The notes: generated by a model not told the origin, from the letters alone. Shown: positions 36,183 through 45,027, counted from the stretch's first letter. The stretch is 63,063 nucleotides of DNA from Brevibacterium sp. 239c (GCF_900169365.1 NZ_FXZH01000022.1:1-63063), one strand, 5' to 3'. A program made the numbers and translations.

Positions 36183-36481
36183 AAAGAAGGGACAGACACA
36201 GATATGTACTCCGCGCCAGTAACTGGAGCGGATATTCGTCCTATGCGACTGTGGCCCATCTGATTTCCCATCACTTACGCCAACTCAATCTTTATAAGAC
36301 TAACGCCAACCCTCCCCTGTGACCGAATTCATATCGCTCGCGTCACGGATTCTTTCCTCGCCGTTCACCTGAGCGGGCGGTGGACACCGCTTCCTGCCCT
36401 CCGGGAAGGAACGTCCACCCAATCTGCGAAGGGGAGCACCGCAAAACAGGAGATGGGAACTTCAGACAAGCAAGAGACGCA

Positions 36482-36529
36482 AAAACTCCCCGCCTGATTC
36501 GAGGACCGTCGAGTCAGGCGGGGAGTTTT
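36482..36529 (-). terminator. terminator of the NlpC/P60 gene
   Basis: A perfect 16-bp stem (AAAACTCCCCGCCTGA and complement) with a 16-base loop lies 14 bases beyond the stop of the hydrolase gene, and reads into TTTTTG on the minus strand. Confidence 0.85.
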
Positions 36530-36542
36530 GGTGTGAACTAAA

Positions 36543-37364
36543 TCAGAGAACGCGGATGAAGGTGACGTTGCCCATCCAGCTGTAGCTGCGCTTCGAGGTG
36601 CCTGAACCTGGGGAACCGGCATCGTACATCTGTCCGCCACCGGCGTAGATGCCGACGTGGCCGGGGTGCCAGATGAGGTCACCGGGCTTGGCTTCAGACT
36701 GCGAGACGACCTTGCCGGCAGCCTTCTGTGCACCTGAGCTGCGAGGCAGGTTCACACCGACCTTGCTGTAGACCCAGGCGGTGTAACCGGAGCAGTCCCA
36801 GCCGCTCTGCGAGGTTCCACCGTAGACGTATGGGGTTCCGACGCCTTTGGCTGCCCAGCCCATGACCTGCTCGGCCTTGGAGCCGTCGATCGAGCCGGCA
36901 TCATCGGAGCCGGAGTCTTTGCTCTTGTCACCGGAATCTGAGGAACCGGCTGTTGCGGAATCGGATGAGTCGCCTGAAGTGTCTTCGGCGGCCTCAACGG
37001 GTTTTGGCTTAGGCGCTGGTTTCGGAGCAGCCTTGGCGGTGACGGTCTGGACGTCGGCGTTGAAGGAGGAATCCTGCTTCTTGTCCTTGTCCTTGGACTC
37101 GTCAGCAGCATTGACGGTGGCCGTCTGGTTCTGGTATTCAACCTGCGTGTGAGCTTCTGACTCGGCGGAGACTGCGACGTTGTCGTCGGCTCCCTGTCCT
37201 GCTGCTGGAAGGACTGCTGCGGTGAGCAGACCACCGCTGGCAGCAACAACGGCTGCACGGCGTCCGAAGACGGCGGAGTTGGCATTCAGGATTTCGGTCA
37301 GCTCGGTCAATGGGGTCTTGACCTTGGCTTCAGCGGCGCGGCGGCCATGCTGCTTAATTGCCAC
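36543..37364 (-). CDS. secreted NlpC/P60 peptidoglycan hydrolase
   Basis: 273 residues. The hydrophobic segment AAVVAASGGLLTAAVLPAA (about 37-55) is a signal or anchor helix. A long Lys/Pro/Ser/Asp-rich linker (100-160) leads to the C-terminal NlpC/P60 domain with catalytic cysteine 191 in GWDCSGYTAWVY and histidine 236 in GHVGIYAG. Such enzymes cut peptide cross-links in peptidoglycan. The start is GTG with GAGAGGGA close ahead. A strong terminator follows. The leader holds a perfect hairpin and a series of GTMAC half-sites that suggest control by MtrA. Confidence 0.9.
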   Translation of the reverse strand: MAIKQHGRRAAEAKVKTPLTELTEILNANSAVFGRRAAVVAASGGLLTAAVLPAAGQGADDNVAVSAESEAHTQVEYQNQTATVNAADESKDKDKKQDSSFNADVQTVTAKAAPKPAPKPKPVEAAEDTSGDSSDSATAGSSDSGDKSKDSGSDDAGSIDGSKAEQVMGWAAKGVGTPYVYGGTSQSGWDCSGYTAWVYSKVGVNLPRSSGAQKAAGKVVSQSEAKPGDLIWHPGHVGIYAGGGQMYDAGSPGSGTSKRSYSWMGNVTFIRVL

Positions 37365-37422
37365 GTTTCCCTCTCGTCACCTATTGGAAGAATCCCAACC
37401 GCCACTCTCGGTCCTCAGAGAT

Positions 37423-37458
37423 TTTGCATCGAGCGTGGCGTTCGGCTCTCGATGCAAA
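37423..37458 (-). promoter_or_regulatory. hairpin in the 5' leader of the NlpC/P60 gene
   Basis: An 11-bp perfect stem (TTTGCATCGAG / CTCGATGCAAA) with a 14-base loop lies 58-94 bases upstream of the start. It is not followed by a T-tract, so a stabilising or regulatory leader structure is likelier than a terminator. It did not match any riboswitch that I can recognise. Confidence 0.5.
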
Positions 37459-37489
37459 GTCGTCACTTTCGTGAACGACCTCCACAACT

Positions 37490-37526
37490 GTAACCAATCG
37501 GTCACCGATTGTCACGTTTCTGTCAC
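37490..37526. promoter_or_regulatory. array of four MtrA-like half-sites upstream of the NlpC/P60 gene
   Basis: GTAAC at 37490 is followed by GTCAC at 37501, 37511 and 37522, spaced 6, 5 and 6 bases apart. Direct repeats of GTMAC with about 6-base spacing are the known binding pattern of the actinobacterial response regulator MtrA, which controls NlpC/P60 and resuscitation genes. The first two half-sites also form a 17-bp palindrome (37495-37511). Confidence 0.5.
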
Positions 37527-37620
37527 GAACCACGGAGGTCATCCCTGAGGTTTTCCATAACACTCCAGGTCAGACCCCCTATAGGGATGGAAATATTCGT
37601 AACATTTGCTCGTAATACGA

Positions 37621-37658
37621 CACGGCCCAGGGGGTGAAATTCCACTCCCTGGGCCGTG
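37621..37658 (-). terminator. terminator of the DtxR-type gene
   Basis: A perfect 12-bp stem (CACGGCCCAGGG / CCCTGGGCCGTG) with a 14-base loop lies about 180 bases beyond the stop of the DtxR gene on the minus strand. No T-tract is clear. The next gene downstream on this strand is the NlpC/P60 gene. Confidence 0.55.
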
Positions 37659-37702
37659 CCCACCAAACGTTTTATAACAAATCGATCCTGTTCGAGACCT
37701 TC

Positions 37703-37744
37703 GGTCGTGACCGGACTGTCTTCGGTGGTGACGGGACTGTCTTC
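37703..37744. repeat. two copies of a 21-bp tandem repeat
   Basis: Two 21-base units (GGTSGTGACSGGACTGTCTTC) follow one another directly between the DtxR gene and its terminator. A third feature, a triple TTACTTCTT (37818-37847), covers the stop codon region. Confidence 0.55.
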
Positions 37745-37835
37745 GCAGAGATCATGCAGATGCGACTCGCTCCTCAAAGACGCCCCGCCCTTCAGAGCAG
37801 GACTATTCCTTGAAGGCTTACTTCTTTTACTTCTT

Positions 37836-38522
37836 TTACTTCTTGTAGGCGAACACGTGTGAGGCTGTGTCCAATGGCAGATCGAGCACGTCCTGTGCCC
37901 CGGGGACCTGAACCGTGATGTACTCGCCGTTGCGTGAGATCTCGACATCACTGTCGGGCAGGACACCAGCGACCTGGAACTGCTGCAGGAGGTGGATGTC
38001 GACTTGCAGGGGTTCTGCCAGCCAAGCGATCCGCAGCTCCTTCGCCCCGTCGCGAGCCACAGCGGTCGCCAGATCGACAACCTCAGTGCCTGGCGCCAGC
38101 TTTCCGCCGATCACGTCGAGACCGGGGATCGGGTTGCCGTACGGGCCTGAGGCCGTCTCTGGAAGCAGAGCGATGAGTTTGCGTTCGACCTGCTCGCTCA
38201 TCACATGCTCCCAGCGGCATGCTTCGTCGTGGACGAGTTCCCATTCGAGTCCGACGACATCGGCGAGGAGCCGTTCGGCCAGACGGTGTTTGCGCATCAC
38301 TTCGGTGGCGATCCGACGACCCTCGGCTGTCAGCTCCAGGTGACGGTCGTTGCTCACATGCAGAAGTCCGTCGCGCTCCATTCTCGCCACGGTCTGTGAA
38401 ACGGTGGGACCGGAGTGATCCAAACGTTCGGCGATCCGGGCGCGCAGCGGCACGATCGACTGCTCCTCAAGCTCGATGATCGACTTGAGGTACATCTCAG
38501 TTGTATCAATGAGGTCGTTCAC
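37836..38522 (-). CDS. dtxR: DtxR/IdeR family metal-dependent repressor
   Basis: 228 residues: an N-terminal winged helix (LRARIAERLDHSGPTVSQTV), a dimerisation region with the metal-binding segment DEACRWEHVMSEQVE, and a C-terminal SH3-like domain (NGEYITVQVPGAQDV). DtxR/IdeR proteins bind Fe(II) and repress iron-uptake genes; a Mn-dependent member cannot be excluded. The start is GTG at 38522, with no clear ribosome site. The stop is followed on its own strand by a tripled AAGAAGTAA, so the 3' end has been duplicated. Confidence 0.9.
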   Translation of the reverse strand: MNDLIDTTEMYLKSIIELEEQSIVPLRARIAERLDHSGPTVSQTVARMERDGLLHVSNDRHLELTAEGRRIATEVMRKHRLAERLLADVVGLEWELVHDEACRWEHVMSEQVERKLIALLPETASGPYGNPIPGLDVIGGKLAPGTEVVDLATAVARDGAKELRIAWLAEPLQVDIHLLQQFQVAGVLPDSDVEISRNGEYITVQVPGAQDVLDLPLDTASHVFAYKK

Positions 38523-38767
38523 TTAAGACCAGCCACTCCACTCTTCGTCTTCAGGCCCATTCGACCATTTCAGGCGTTCTCAGCATCAATCCTATCTCGC
38601 GTACAGCCGATCTCGTGCCTTCAAGCGACGTCGACGTCTGCTGCCCGTCGGCTCATGCTCGGCGAACTCCCCGGTCGGCCCATCGATCATACCTTTGCCT
38701 GTCCCGCTCAACACTGGCAGTGAACCGAATATTTCTCCAAGGTGTACCAGCCCAGGGGCCGTTCAGA

Positions 38768-39439
38768 TCATGGGTAAAGACGAACAGGGTTCCACTCGGT
38801 CGCCTGCGACAGATCGGCAGGTTCGTGGCTGCCATCGGCACGTCGGAATGCCCATCGGTCGTGGAAGCGGTTCTTCTGTCCCTGCCAGAACTCGATCTCG
38901 AAGACACGAACTCGGAACCCACCCCAATGCTCAGGCCGGGGCACATCCTTGTCCGCGTACTCTGCAACGGCAGCATCGTATTCTGCCTGCATCTGTTCGC
39001 GGCTGCCGACGATCTGGGACTGCTTCGAGACGCTGGCCGCGATCTGGGATCCATGGGGACGGACAGCGAAGTACGCGTCCGAGTCCTCGGTGGCGGCCAC
39101 CTCGGCGAGGCCCCGGATCCTGACCTGACGTTCCATGTCCTGCCAGGGGAAGTTCACGGCCACTCGGGGATCGGCACGCAGCTGACACCCCTTGGCGGAG
39201 TCGTAGTCGGTGAAGAACATGAACCCGGACTCGTCGATGCCTTTGAGCAGGACGATCCGCGAGGACGGACCCCATTCGTCGAGGGTGGAGACCGTCATCG
39301 CGTTCGGTTCGCGGACATGCTCCGCGGCCTCGTCGTACCACTGTCGAAACAGCGCGAGCGGCGAGACCTCCGGATGGTCGAAGGTCGGGGACTCGTAGGA
39401 CTTCCGGGTCTGCGGCAATCGGTCGACTGGCTCACTCAT
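38768..39439 (-). CDS. pdxH: pyridoxamine 5'-phosphate oxidase
   Basis: 223 residues, typical for PdxH. This FMN enzyme oxidises PNP or PMP to the cofactor PLP. Conserved segments are SSRIVLLKGIDESGFMFFT, RQVRIRGLAE, SVSKQSQIVGSREQM, HWGGFRVR and the C-terminal NRFHDRWAFRR and VRLYP. The ATG at 39439 has TAGAGT ending 6 bases ahead, so a leaderless start is likely; AAGG also overlaps. The serC gene is divergent, which makes sense since SerC uses PLP. Confidence 0.92.
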   Translation of the reverse strand: MSEPVDRLPQTRKSYESPTFDHPEVSPLALFRQWYDEAAEHVREPNAMTVSTLDEWGPSSRIVLLKGIDESGFMFFTDYDSAKGCQLRADPRVAVNFPWQDMERQVRIRGLAEVAATEDSDAYFAVRPHGSQIAASVSKQSQIVGSREQMQAEYDAAVAEYADKDVPRPEHWGGFRVRVFEIEFWQGQKNRFHDRWAFRRADGSHEPADLSQATEWNPVRLYP

Positions 39440-39596
39440 ACCTTCACTCTACGGCGAGCCGGTGCCACTCGTCAGGCCATGAACCCACAAGTCACACCCG
39501 CGTGACCGCCCAACACGACTCGATCCGAGCGTGACAAGTCTCAACATGACGATGCCGGTCGTCGGTCACACATGGGTGCGCCGTAGAATGTCGAGC

Positions 39597-40754
39597 GTGA
39601 CTGCCACGAATATAACGATCCCAGACGAACTCCTGCCCGCCGACGGACGATTCGGAGCCGGTCCGGCCCGCATCCGCAAAGCCCAGATCGAGGCGCTTAA
39701 CTCCGCCGCCACCGATGTGCTGGGCACCAGCCACCGCCAAGCACCCGTGAAGAAGCTGGTCGGTCGCATCCGCACCGGCCTGGCCGAACTCTTCAACCTG
39801 CCCTCCGGCTACGAGGTTGTCCTGGGCAACGGCGGATCCACCGCTTTCTGGGACGTCGCCACCTTCGGACTCGTGCGCGAGCGGGCCGCACACGCCACCT
39901 TCGGCGAGTTCGGCCAGAAGTTCGCGAAGGCCACCGATGAGGCCCCTCACCTGCAGGATTCCCTCATCGTCAAGGCCGAACCGGGCACATCGGCCGTCCC
40001 CTCCCCCGCGTCCCTCGCCGAGGCGACCGGAAATTCGGATGTCGCGGCCGATGTCTATGCCTGGCCGCACAACGAAACCTCAACCGGCGTCGCCACCACG
40101 ATCGCCCGCCCCGAAGGCATCGACAATGACGCGCTCGTCGTCATCGACGCCACATCCGGTGCCGGCGGCCTGCCCGTCGAGATCACCGCGACCGACGTCT
40201 ACTACTTCGCACCGCAGAAGAACATGGGCTCCGACGGCGGCCTATGGGTGGCGATCATGTCGCCGAAGGCCATCGCCCGCGCGCAGGAGATCAAGGACTC
40301 CGGCCGCTGGATTCCCGCGTCGTTGGATCTCGTGACCGCGATCGAGAATTCGCGTAAGGACCAGACCTACAACACTCCTGCGGTGGCGACCTTGGTGCTC
40401 CTGGCCGAGCAGATCGAATGGATCAACGGCAATGGTGGTCTCGAGTGGGCTACTGCCCGGACCCGTGAGACCTCCGGTTACGTCTACGACTGGGCCCATG
40501 CCGCCGAGGTGGCTCATCCCTACGTTGAGAACCCTGAGGATCGCTCGTCGGTCGTGACCACCATCGACTTCGACGATTCGGTCGACGCGGCCCTCGTCGC
40601 CTCGGTGCTGCGCAACAACGGCATCGTCGACGTCGAGCCCTACCGCAAGCTGGGCCGCAACCAGCTGCGCATCGCTACGTTCGTCTCTGTCGATCCCGAG
40701 GACGTCAAGGCGCTGCTGGCCAGCATCGACTTCGTCATCGACGCCCTGGCCTGA
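39597..40754 (+). CDS. serC: phosphoserine aminotransferase
   Basis: 385 residues of the actinobacterial-type SerC. It moves an amino group to 3-phosphohydroxypyruvate in serine synthesis. The PLP-lysine segment YYFAPQKNMGSDGG, the N-terminal FGAGPARIRKAQ and the AWPHNETSTGV region are all present. The GTG at 39597 was chosen because TAGAAT ends 7 bases upstream, giving a leaderless transcript; the ATG at 39588 overlaps that promoter. pdxH is divergent. The gene is followed by a long hairpin. Confidence 0.9.
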   Translation: MTATNITIPDELLPADGRFGAGPARIRKAQIEALNSAATDVLGTSHRQAPVKKLVGRIRTGLAELFNLPSGYEVVLGNGGSTAFWDVATFGLVRERAAHATFGEFGQKFAKATDEAPHLQDSLIVKAEPGTSAVPSPASLAEATGNSDVAADVYAWPHNETSTGVATTIARPEGIDNDALVVIDATSGAGGLPVEITATDVYYFAPQKNMGSDGGLWVAIMSPKAIARAQEIKDSGRWIPASLDLVTAIENSRKDQTYNTPAVATLVLLAEQIEWINGNGGLEWATARTRETSGYVYDWAHAAEVAHPYVENPEDRSSVVTTIDFDDSVDAALVASVLRNNGIVDVEPYRKLGRNQLRIATFVSVDPEDVKALLASIDFVIDALA

Positions 40755-40865
40755 AGTCGCGTCACTGACGCCGGCCGAGGAGTCTTCTCGGCCGGCGAGG
40801 CTCTGGGCCAGCAACCTTCTGGGCTAACGACATTGTCGGCTAACGACCTTCTGAGCCAGTACATC

Positions 40866-40939
40866 GAGCACCCCGCACCGTCAGCACCGAAACGACCTGT
40901 TGCCCGGGTTGTCTTCGGCACGGACGGTGCGGGGTGCTC
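40866..40939. terminator. long inverted repeat between serC and the DUF456 gene
   Basis: Two perfect 17-base arms (gagcaccccgcaccgtc and its complement) flank a 40-base loop which itself partly pairs. It lies between two convergent genes and can act as a shared terminator. Confidence 0.65.
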
Positions 40940-41015
40940 AACTGCCTGTCGGCAAAGCAGCTAACTGGAGGACTTGCGAGCACCGGTGCGTGGCGCGGTG
41001 CGCGTCTGAGTGTCC

Positions 41016-41513
41016 TCAGCCGAGGAAGTGGATGAGGTTTCCGATTCCGAAGGTGATGGCGGCCAGCAAGGCGAGCACGAACTCGATGGCGGTGCCGATG
41101 CCGATCGCCTTGAGTGATCCCCAGCTGGAGGCCCACGCTTCCTTGGCATCGTGAAGCCGGGTGTGTTCGGCGAGGTAGAGCCCGGCGATGAAGCCGATCG
41201 GCAGTCCCACGACGGGAATCACGAAGAATCCGATGATGCCGAGGACACCGGCCAACAGCACGGACCGGTTGGGGACGGCCATCTCCTTGAGTTTTCTGCC
41301 CGTGAGCACCAGGGAAGCACTCATCCCGCCGGCGACGAACACTGCGACGACGGCGAAGATGATCCAGGCCATCGGTCCCCCGATGACGATCGCCCACACC
41401 AGCACGCCGATGGCGATGAGGATGGATCCCGGCAGGACGGGAAGGATGATGCCGAGGCAGCCGACCAGGATAGCCAGCCCGACCAGCACCGAGGTGAGAA
41501 TGTCCGCGTTCAC
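41016..41513 (-). CDS. DUF456 family membrane protein
   Basis: 165 residues with three or four membrane segments, rich in Gly. The N-terminal helix (LVGLAILVGCLGIILPVLPG) holds the conserved GxxLPxLPG of DUF456, and the segment PVVGLPIGFIAGLYLAE is the middle signature. Its role is unknown. The start is GTG at 41513 and no ribosome site is evident. The gene lies downstream of nothing on its own strand, except that the MFS operon ends close by. Confidence 0.8.
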   Translation of the reverse strand: MNADILTSVLVGLAILVGCLGIILPVLPGSILIAIGVLVWAIVIGGPMAWIIFAVVAVFVAGGMSASLVLTGRKLKEMAVPNRSVLLAGVLGIIGFFVIPVVGLPIGFIAGLYLAEHTRLHDAKEAWASSWGSLKAIGIGTAIEFVLALLAAITFGIGNLIHFLG

Positions 41514-41662
41514 TGTCTGTCCGATCTGTTGCTGTGCTGCTCAGTTGTTTGTTGCCTAGTTCCCTAGCCGCTCAGTTACATACGAGCGTCCCCGATCTTA
41601 GGCGATGCAGATCCGCGAGTGGCTCAGGGAGAGTTCAGAGACCAATACCGCCAGCCCGGACC

Positions 41663-42922
41663 TCAGGGGCGACCGAGGTAGCTGACGTGGACACGGATCC
41701 GAGACTTGGGGTCGTAGTGCAGTCGCAGGTTCTTCGCCACGATCATCCACACCAGCCCGACGGCGAAGGCGATGATGCCCGAGGCGGCTCCGACGCCCAT
41801 CGCCATCCGAGGCCCGTACAGGTCAGCGACCCAGCCGGCCAGCGGGGCACCGATAGGCGTGCCACCCATGACGACGGCGGCGTAGATGGCCATCACCCGA
41901 CCGCGATAGTGCGGCGGAGTCGTCGTCTGCACATAGGCGTTGGCTGAGGTCATCATCGTCAGCGATGCGAAGCCGACGAATATCAGCGACGCCGCGAAGA
42001 CATAGTAGTTGGGTATCAGGGAGGCGGTTCCCACCGCGAGGCCGAAGCCTCCTGCAGCTCCGAAGATGAACCGCAGCCTCGGCTTCTCTCGTTTCGCCGA
42101 GGCAAGTGCCCCAGTGACGGATCCGATCGCCATGACGGAGTTGAGCAGGCCGAAGCCGGAGGCGTCCTTGTCGAATTCGATCTTGGCCATGGTGGCCGTA
42201 TAGATGTTGAAGTTGAATCCGAAGGTCGCGACGACGAAGAGGACGATCAGCACGATCGTCACATCGGGGCGTTGTCGCAGGTACCTGAACCCGCCCAGAA
42301 TCCCGCCGGTGCCACGGCGCCTCGTGGGATGCAGCCGGGTCTGATCCAAACGGATGAGCACAGTCAGGGTCGCAGCGAACCCGAGCCCGCTGATGAGGAA
42401 CACCGGTCCGGCACCAATGACTGCTGTGAGGACTCCGGCGACGGCGGGGCCGATCATGCGTGCACCGTTGAATGATGCGGAGTTGAGACTCACGGCATTG
42501 GGAAGCAGTTTCTCACCGACGAGCTCAGAGACGAAGGCCTGTCGGGAGGGATTGTCGAGGGTGGCCAGGATGCCCAGAGCCAAGGCCGTCATGTAGACGT
42601 GCCAGAGCTGAATGGTGTCGGTGATGACGAGGACGAACAGCAGCAGCCCCACAGTGCCCAGCAGGGTCTGGGTGACCATGAGCAACCTGCGTTTGGAGAA
42701 CCTGTCGGCAATCGCACCGGCAAAGGGGAACATGATGAGCTGCGGGCCCATCTGCAGCGCCATGGTGATGCCCAGGGCCGAGGCGTTGTTGTGTGTCAGG
42801 TAGGTGAGGACGATCCAGTCCTGGGCCGTCCTCTGCATCCACGTTCCGGTGTTCGAGATCAGGGCACCAGCGAACCAATGTCGGTAGTTCGGCTCTGCCA
42901 GTGACCGGAACGTGTGCGCCAT
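41663..42922 (-). CDS. MFS transporter (EntS-like, MFS_3 group)
   Basis: 419 residues with 12 predicted helices. The N-terminus (RHWFAGALISNTGTWMQRTA) and the loop GAIADRFSKRRLLM are characteristic of MFS_3 exporters, which include enterobactin exporter EntS and related drug exporters. Substrate unknown. It starts 8 bases after the stop of the DUF3027 gene, with AGGAGG inside that gene's end about 13 bases from the ATG. It is the third gene of an operon with the cold-shock and DUF3027 genes. Confidence 0.85.
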   Translation of the reverse strand: MAHTFRSLAEPNYRHWFAGALISNTGTWMQRTAQDWIVLTYLTHNNASALGITMALQMGPQLIMFPFAGAIADRFSKRRLLMVTQTLLGTVGLLLFVLVITDTIQLWHVYMTALALGILATLDNPSRQAFVSELVGEKLLPNAVSLNSASFNGARMIGPAVAGVLTAVIGAGPVFLISGLGFAATLTVLIRLDQTRLHPTRRRGTGGILGGFRYLRQRPDVTIVLIVLFVVATFGFNFNIYTATMAKIEFDKDASGFGLLNSVMAIGSVTGALASAKREKPRLRFIFGAAGGFGLAVGTASLIPNYYVFAASLIFVGFASLTMMTSANAYVQTTTPPHYRGRVMAIYAAVVMGGTPIGAPLAGWVADLYGPRMAMGVGAASGIIAFAVGLVWMIVAKNLRLHYDPKSRIRVHVSYLGRP

Positions 42923-42930
42923 CGAGTGTC

Positions 42931-43914
42931 TCAGCCCTCCTGGAACTCGAGTTCGCTGACGGAGTAGTCATCGACGACGGCTTCGGCAGGCTCGTTGCTC
43001 TGCCGGCTGACGTCGGTCTCAGAGTGGGCTCCGCAACCGAAGTCGAGCGCGACGACCTTACCGTCGGCCGGGGACCACCCGTTCGCACAGACCCCGAACT
43101 TCTGTCTCAGTGATCCCGCGATCGGCAGGAAGTACCCGCAGCTGGAACAGTGCGCCGAGGCTTTTGCAGCGAAATCGGATTCCCCGCCGGTCTCCGACTC
43201 GGCCCACCTGGTCGCGGCAGCTGAGATCCCTTCAGGTGAGAGGACCCGGCGGCGGCCGAGTCCGAACTCAAAATTCGGGATCTCGTCCAGATTACCGTCC
43301 GAGGTCTCTTCGAGCTGTTCGAAGCCCTGCTGCAGGTTCGGATCGTCCTCCACCTTCGGCAGAGTGTCGCGAGGGGTCAGATCGCCGGGCTCGACCCGCT
43401 GGTCCCAGGGGACCCATTCGGGTGCGACGAGGGAATCGGGGCCAGGCAGAAGGGCCGTCTCGCAGACCGTGACCTTCTTGGCCCGAGGCGCACGGGCGAG
43501 GACGGCGACCCAGCGCCAACCGCGATAGATCGGATCGGTGCACGCGAAATAGTGGGTGACCAGGCGGGTACCCTCAGCCAGAGTGCCCAGGTGGTCACCG
43601 ATCACGGAACTACCGGCCACCTCGGCGATGGCGGAACGTGCCGTGTCGATGGCTGCGGCCAGTTGTGTGTCCAGAACGATCTTCTCCGAACTCGCCCGCG
43701 GGGCCTTGGCCGGCTTCACCGGCGCAGCAGCCTCAGCCTGTGCCGGTGCAGCGGTCCCTGCCGCCTCAGTCTGGGCCGGAGCAGCGGTCTCAGCAACCGC
43801 TGCGGTCTCCGCATTGTTTGGGGTCTTCGCAGCCGACGCCGCCTGAGCGGGCGCAGGGTCGTTCGTCGGCTCGGCACTCCGGCCGGCCATCCAATCACTG
43901 AAGAGTGATGACAT
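42931..43914 (-). CDS. DUF3027 family protein
   Basis: 327 residues. The N-terminal 80 residues are Ala/Pro/Glu-rich and disordered. The DUF3027 domain follows (residues about 90-300), with FACTDPIYRGWRWVAVLARA, then WDQRVEPGDLTPRDTLP, and a probable metal site CSSCGYFLP with a later VCANGWSP. The function is not known. The start overlaps the cold-shock gene stop (TGATG). The C-terminus is acidic (DDYSVSELEFQEG). Confidence 0.85.
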   Translation of the reverse strand: MSSLFSDWMAGRSAEPTNDPAPAQAASAAKTPNNAETAAVAETAAPAQTEAAGTAAPAQAEAAAPVKPAKAPRASSEKIVLDTQLAAAIDTARSAIAEVAGSSVIGDHLGTLAEGTRLVTHYFACTDPIYRGWRWVAVLARAPRAKKVTVCETALLPGPDSLVAPEWVPWDQRVEPGDLTPRDTLPKVEDDPNLQQGFEQLEETSDGNLDEIPNFEFGLGRRRVLSPEGISAAATRWAESETGGESDFAAKASAHCSSCGYFLPIAGSLRQKFGVCANGWSPADGKVVALDFGCGAHSETDVSRQSNEPAEAVVDDYSVSELEFQEG

Positions 43915-44294
43915 CAGGACTCCAAATCGTCGGCAATTGCCCGCAACAGTGAGGCTACCTTGTTCCCGTGGGAAGAGTCGGGGTAGCGGCCGTGCTGCAG
44001 TCCGTTGTTGAGGTCATCGAGTACTTTGATGACATCTTCAACCATAACTGCCATGTCTTCGGCCGGACGCCTGCGGACCTTCGCAACCTTGGCGGGGCCG
44101 GAGAGCAGGCGGGCCTTGAGGACCTGGGCTCCGCGACGGGAATCGACCACATCGTAGTCGAGGCGGGTGCCCTTGGTGACCTCGGCGCCCTCGGGCAGAA
44201 CTGAGGAGTGGAGGAAGGCCTGAGAGCCGTCCTCGGCGGTGACGAAGCCGAAGCCCTTATCGACGTCGAACCATTTCACGCGTCCGGTTGGCAT
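43914..44294 (-). CDS. cold-shock domain protein with C-terminal extension
   Basis: 126 residues. The first 66 residues form the cold-shock domain with RNP1-like KGFGFVTAEDG and RNP2-like AFLHSSV. A 60-residue extension (KVRRRPAEDMAVMVEDVIKV and a later helix) follows, longer than in classical CspA. Such proteins bind single-stranded RNA or DNA. AAAGGA precedes the ATG at good spacing. The gene is the first of an operon with the DUF3027 and MFS genes (TGATG junction). Confidence 0.88.
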   Translation of the reverse strand: MPTGRVKWFDVDKGFGFVTAEDGSQAFLHSSVLPEGAEVTKGTRLDYDVVDSRRGAQVLKARLLSGPAKVAKVRRRPAEDMAVMVEDVIKVLDDLNNGLQHGRYPDSSHGNKVASLLRAIADDLES

Positions 44295-44724
44295 GATGTC
44301 CTTTCCTGGTGATGCTCGTAGTTGGTGTAGCTCGTAATGGGTGGTGCTCGTACGTGGTGAAGCTCAGTGGTGGAAGTGCTCGGCGGTGCCTGGCCTCAGG
44401 ATCGGCCACGATCGCTTCGGTCACCAGCAGTTTCGTCTGACTGCGACAGCGCGGCCCTGGCTCTGCGCTGTTCCCGAATCCGATCCGGCAGTGTGCTCGC
44501 GCATCTTCTCATCAGTCGAACTCAGCGATCGAATATCTGCTGAAGCGCTGCGCTGTCACTCTCGGCTGCCCGGATCGCCCGGATGCGGGCGTGGACTGCG
44601 GCCAACCTCGGCTCAAGGCCGTCTGTGGAGGTGGGTGCCCGACGCTGTCTGCGCGATCGTCCCGCGGAGAGGCGATCAACTCAGCCCAAGTGACTGTGTC
44701 GCTGACAGCACCAGCGGCCGAGTT
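44295..44724. other. 430-base intergenic region with no convincing gene
   Basis: This stretch separates the cold-shock gene from the small membrane protein gene. It probably holds the cold-shock promoter and leader. A 52-codon minus-strand reading frame (44525-44680) has plausible composition (HARIRAIRAAESDSAALQQI) but has no start codon or ribosome site, so it is not called. Confidence 0.4.
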
Positions 44725-44955
44725 TCAGCTCTGGCCCACCTCTGTCTGTCTGCGTCTCAGTGCTGCTCTGACCAGGGTCACCGCGACCAAGGCGAATGCG
44801 ATCGGGAGGAGGATCATCGGCAGGTATGTCAGCAGGTGCGAGGGCGCGTAGCCCATCCAGGCCTGACCCAGCACACCGATCAGCGCCAGCGCACCGACAA
44901 GGGCGGCGGCAACGGCTACGACGACGATGGTGGTGTCGACACGTTTGGCTGACAA
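44725..44955 (-). CDS. small membrane protein of unknown function
   Basis: 76 residues with two helices (VVAVAAALVGALALIGVLG and LPMILLPIAFALVAVTLV) and a short charged tail. The TTG start at 44955 has AGGA 7 bases ahead. It is divergent from the helicase-associated gene and may share its promoter region. No family was recognised. Confidence 0.6.
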   Translation of the reverse strand: MSAKRVDTTIVVVAVAAALVGALALIGVLGQAWMGYAPSHLLTYLPMILLPIAFALVAVTLVRAALRRRQTEVGQS

Positions 44956-45027
44956 TGCTCGTCCTTTCCGAGATCCGAGAAGCTCTTCTGCCCATCTATT
45001 GTAACCCTCGGGCTAAACTGAACAGCG

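Noticed and set aside
37365..37560. A c-di-AMP (ydaO) riboswitch before the NlpC/P60 gene
   Set aside because: I could not find the conserved GGGTGAATC-type segments. A hairpin and GTMAC repeats explain what can be seen.
44525..44680. A decayed minus-strand gene
   Set aside because: The composition is gene-like but it has no start codon, ribosome site or recognised family.
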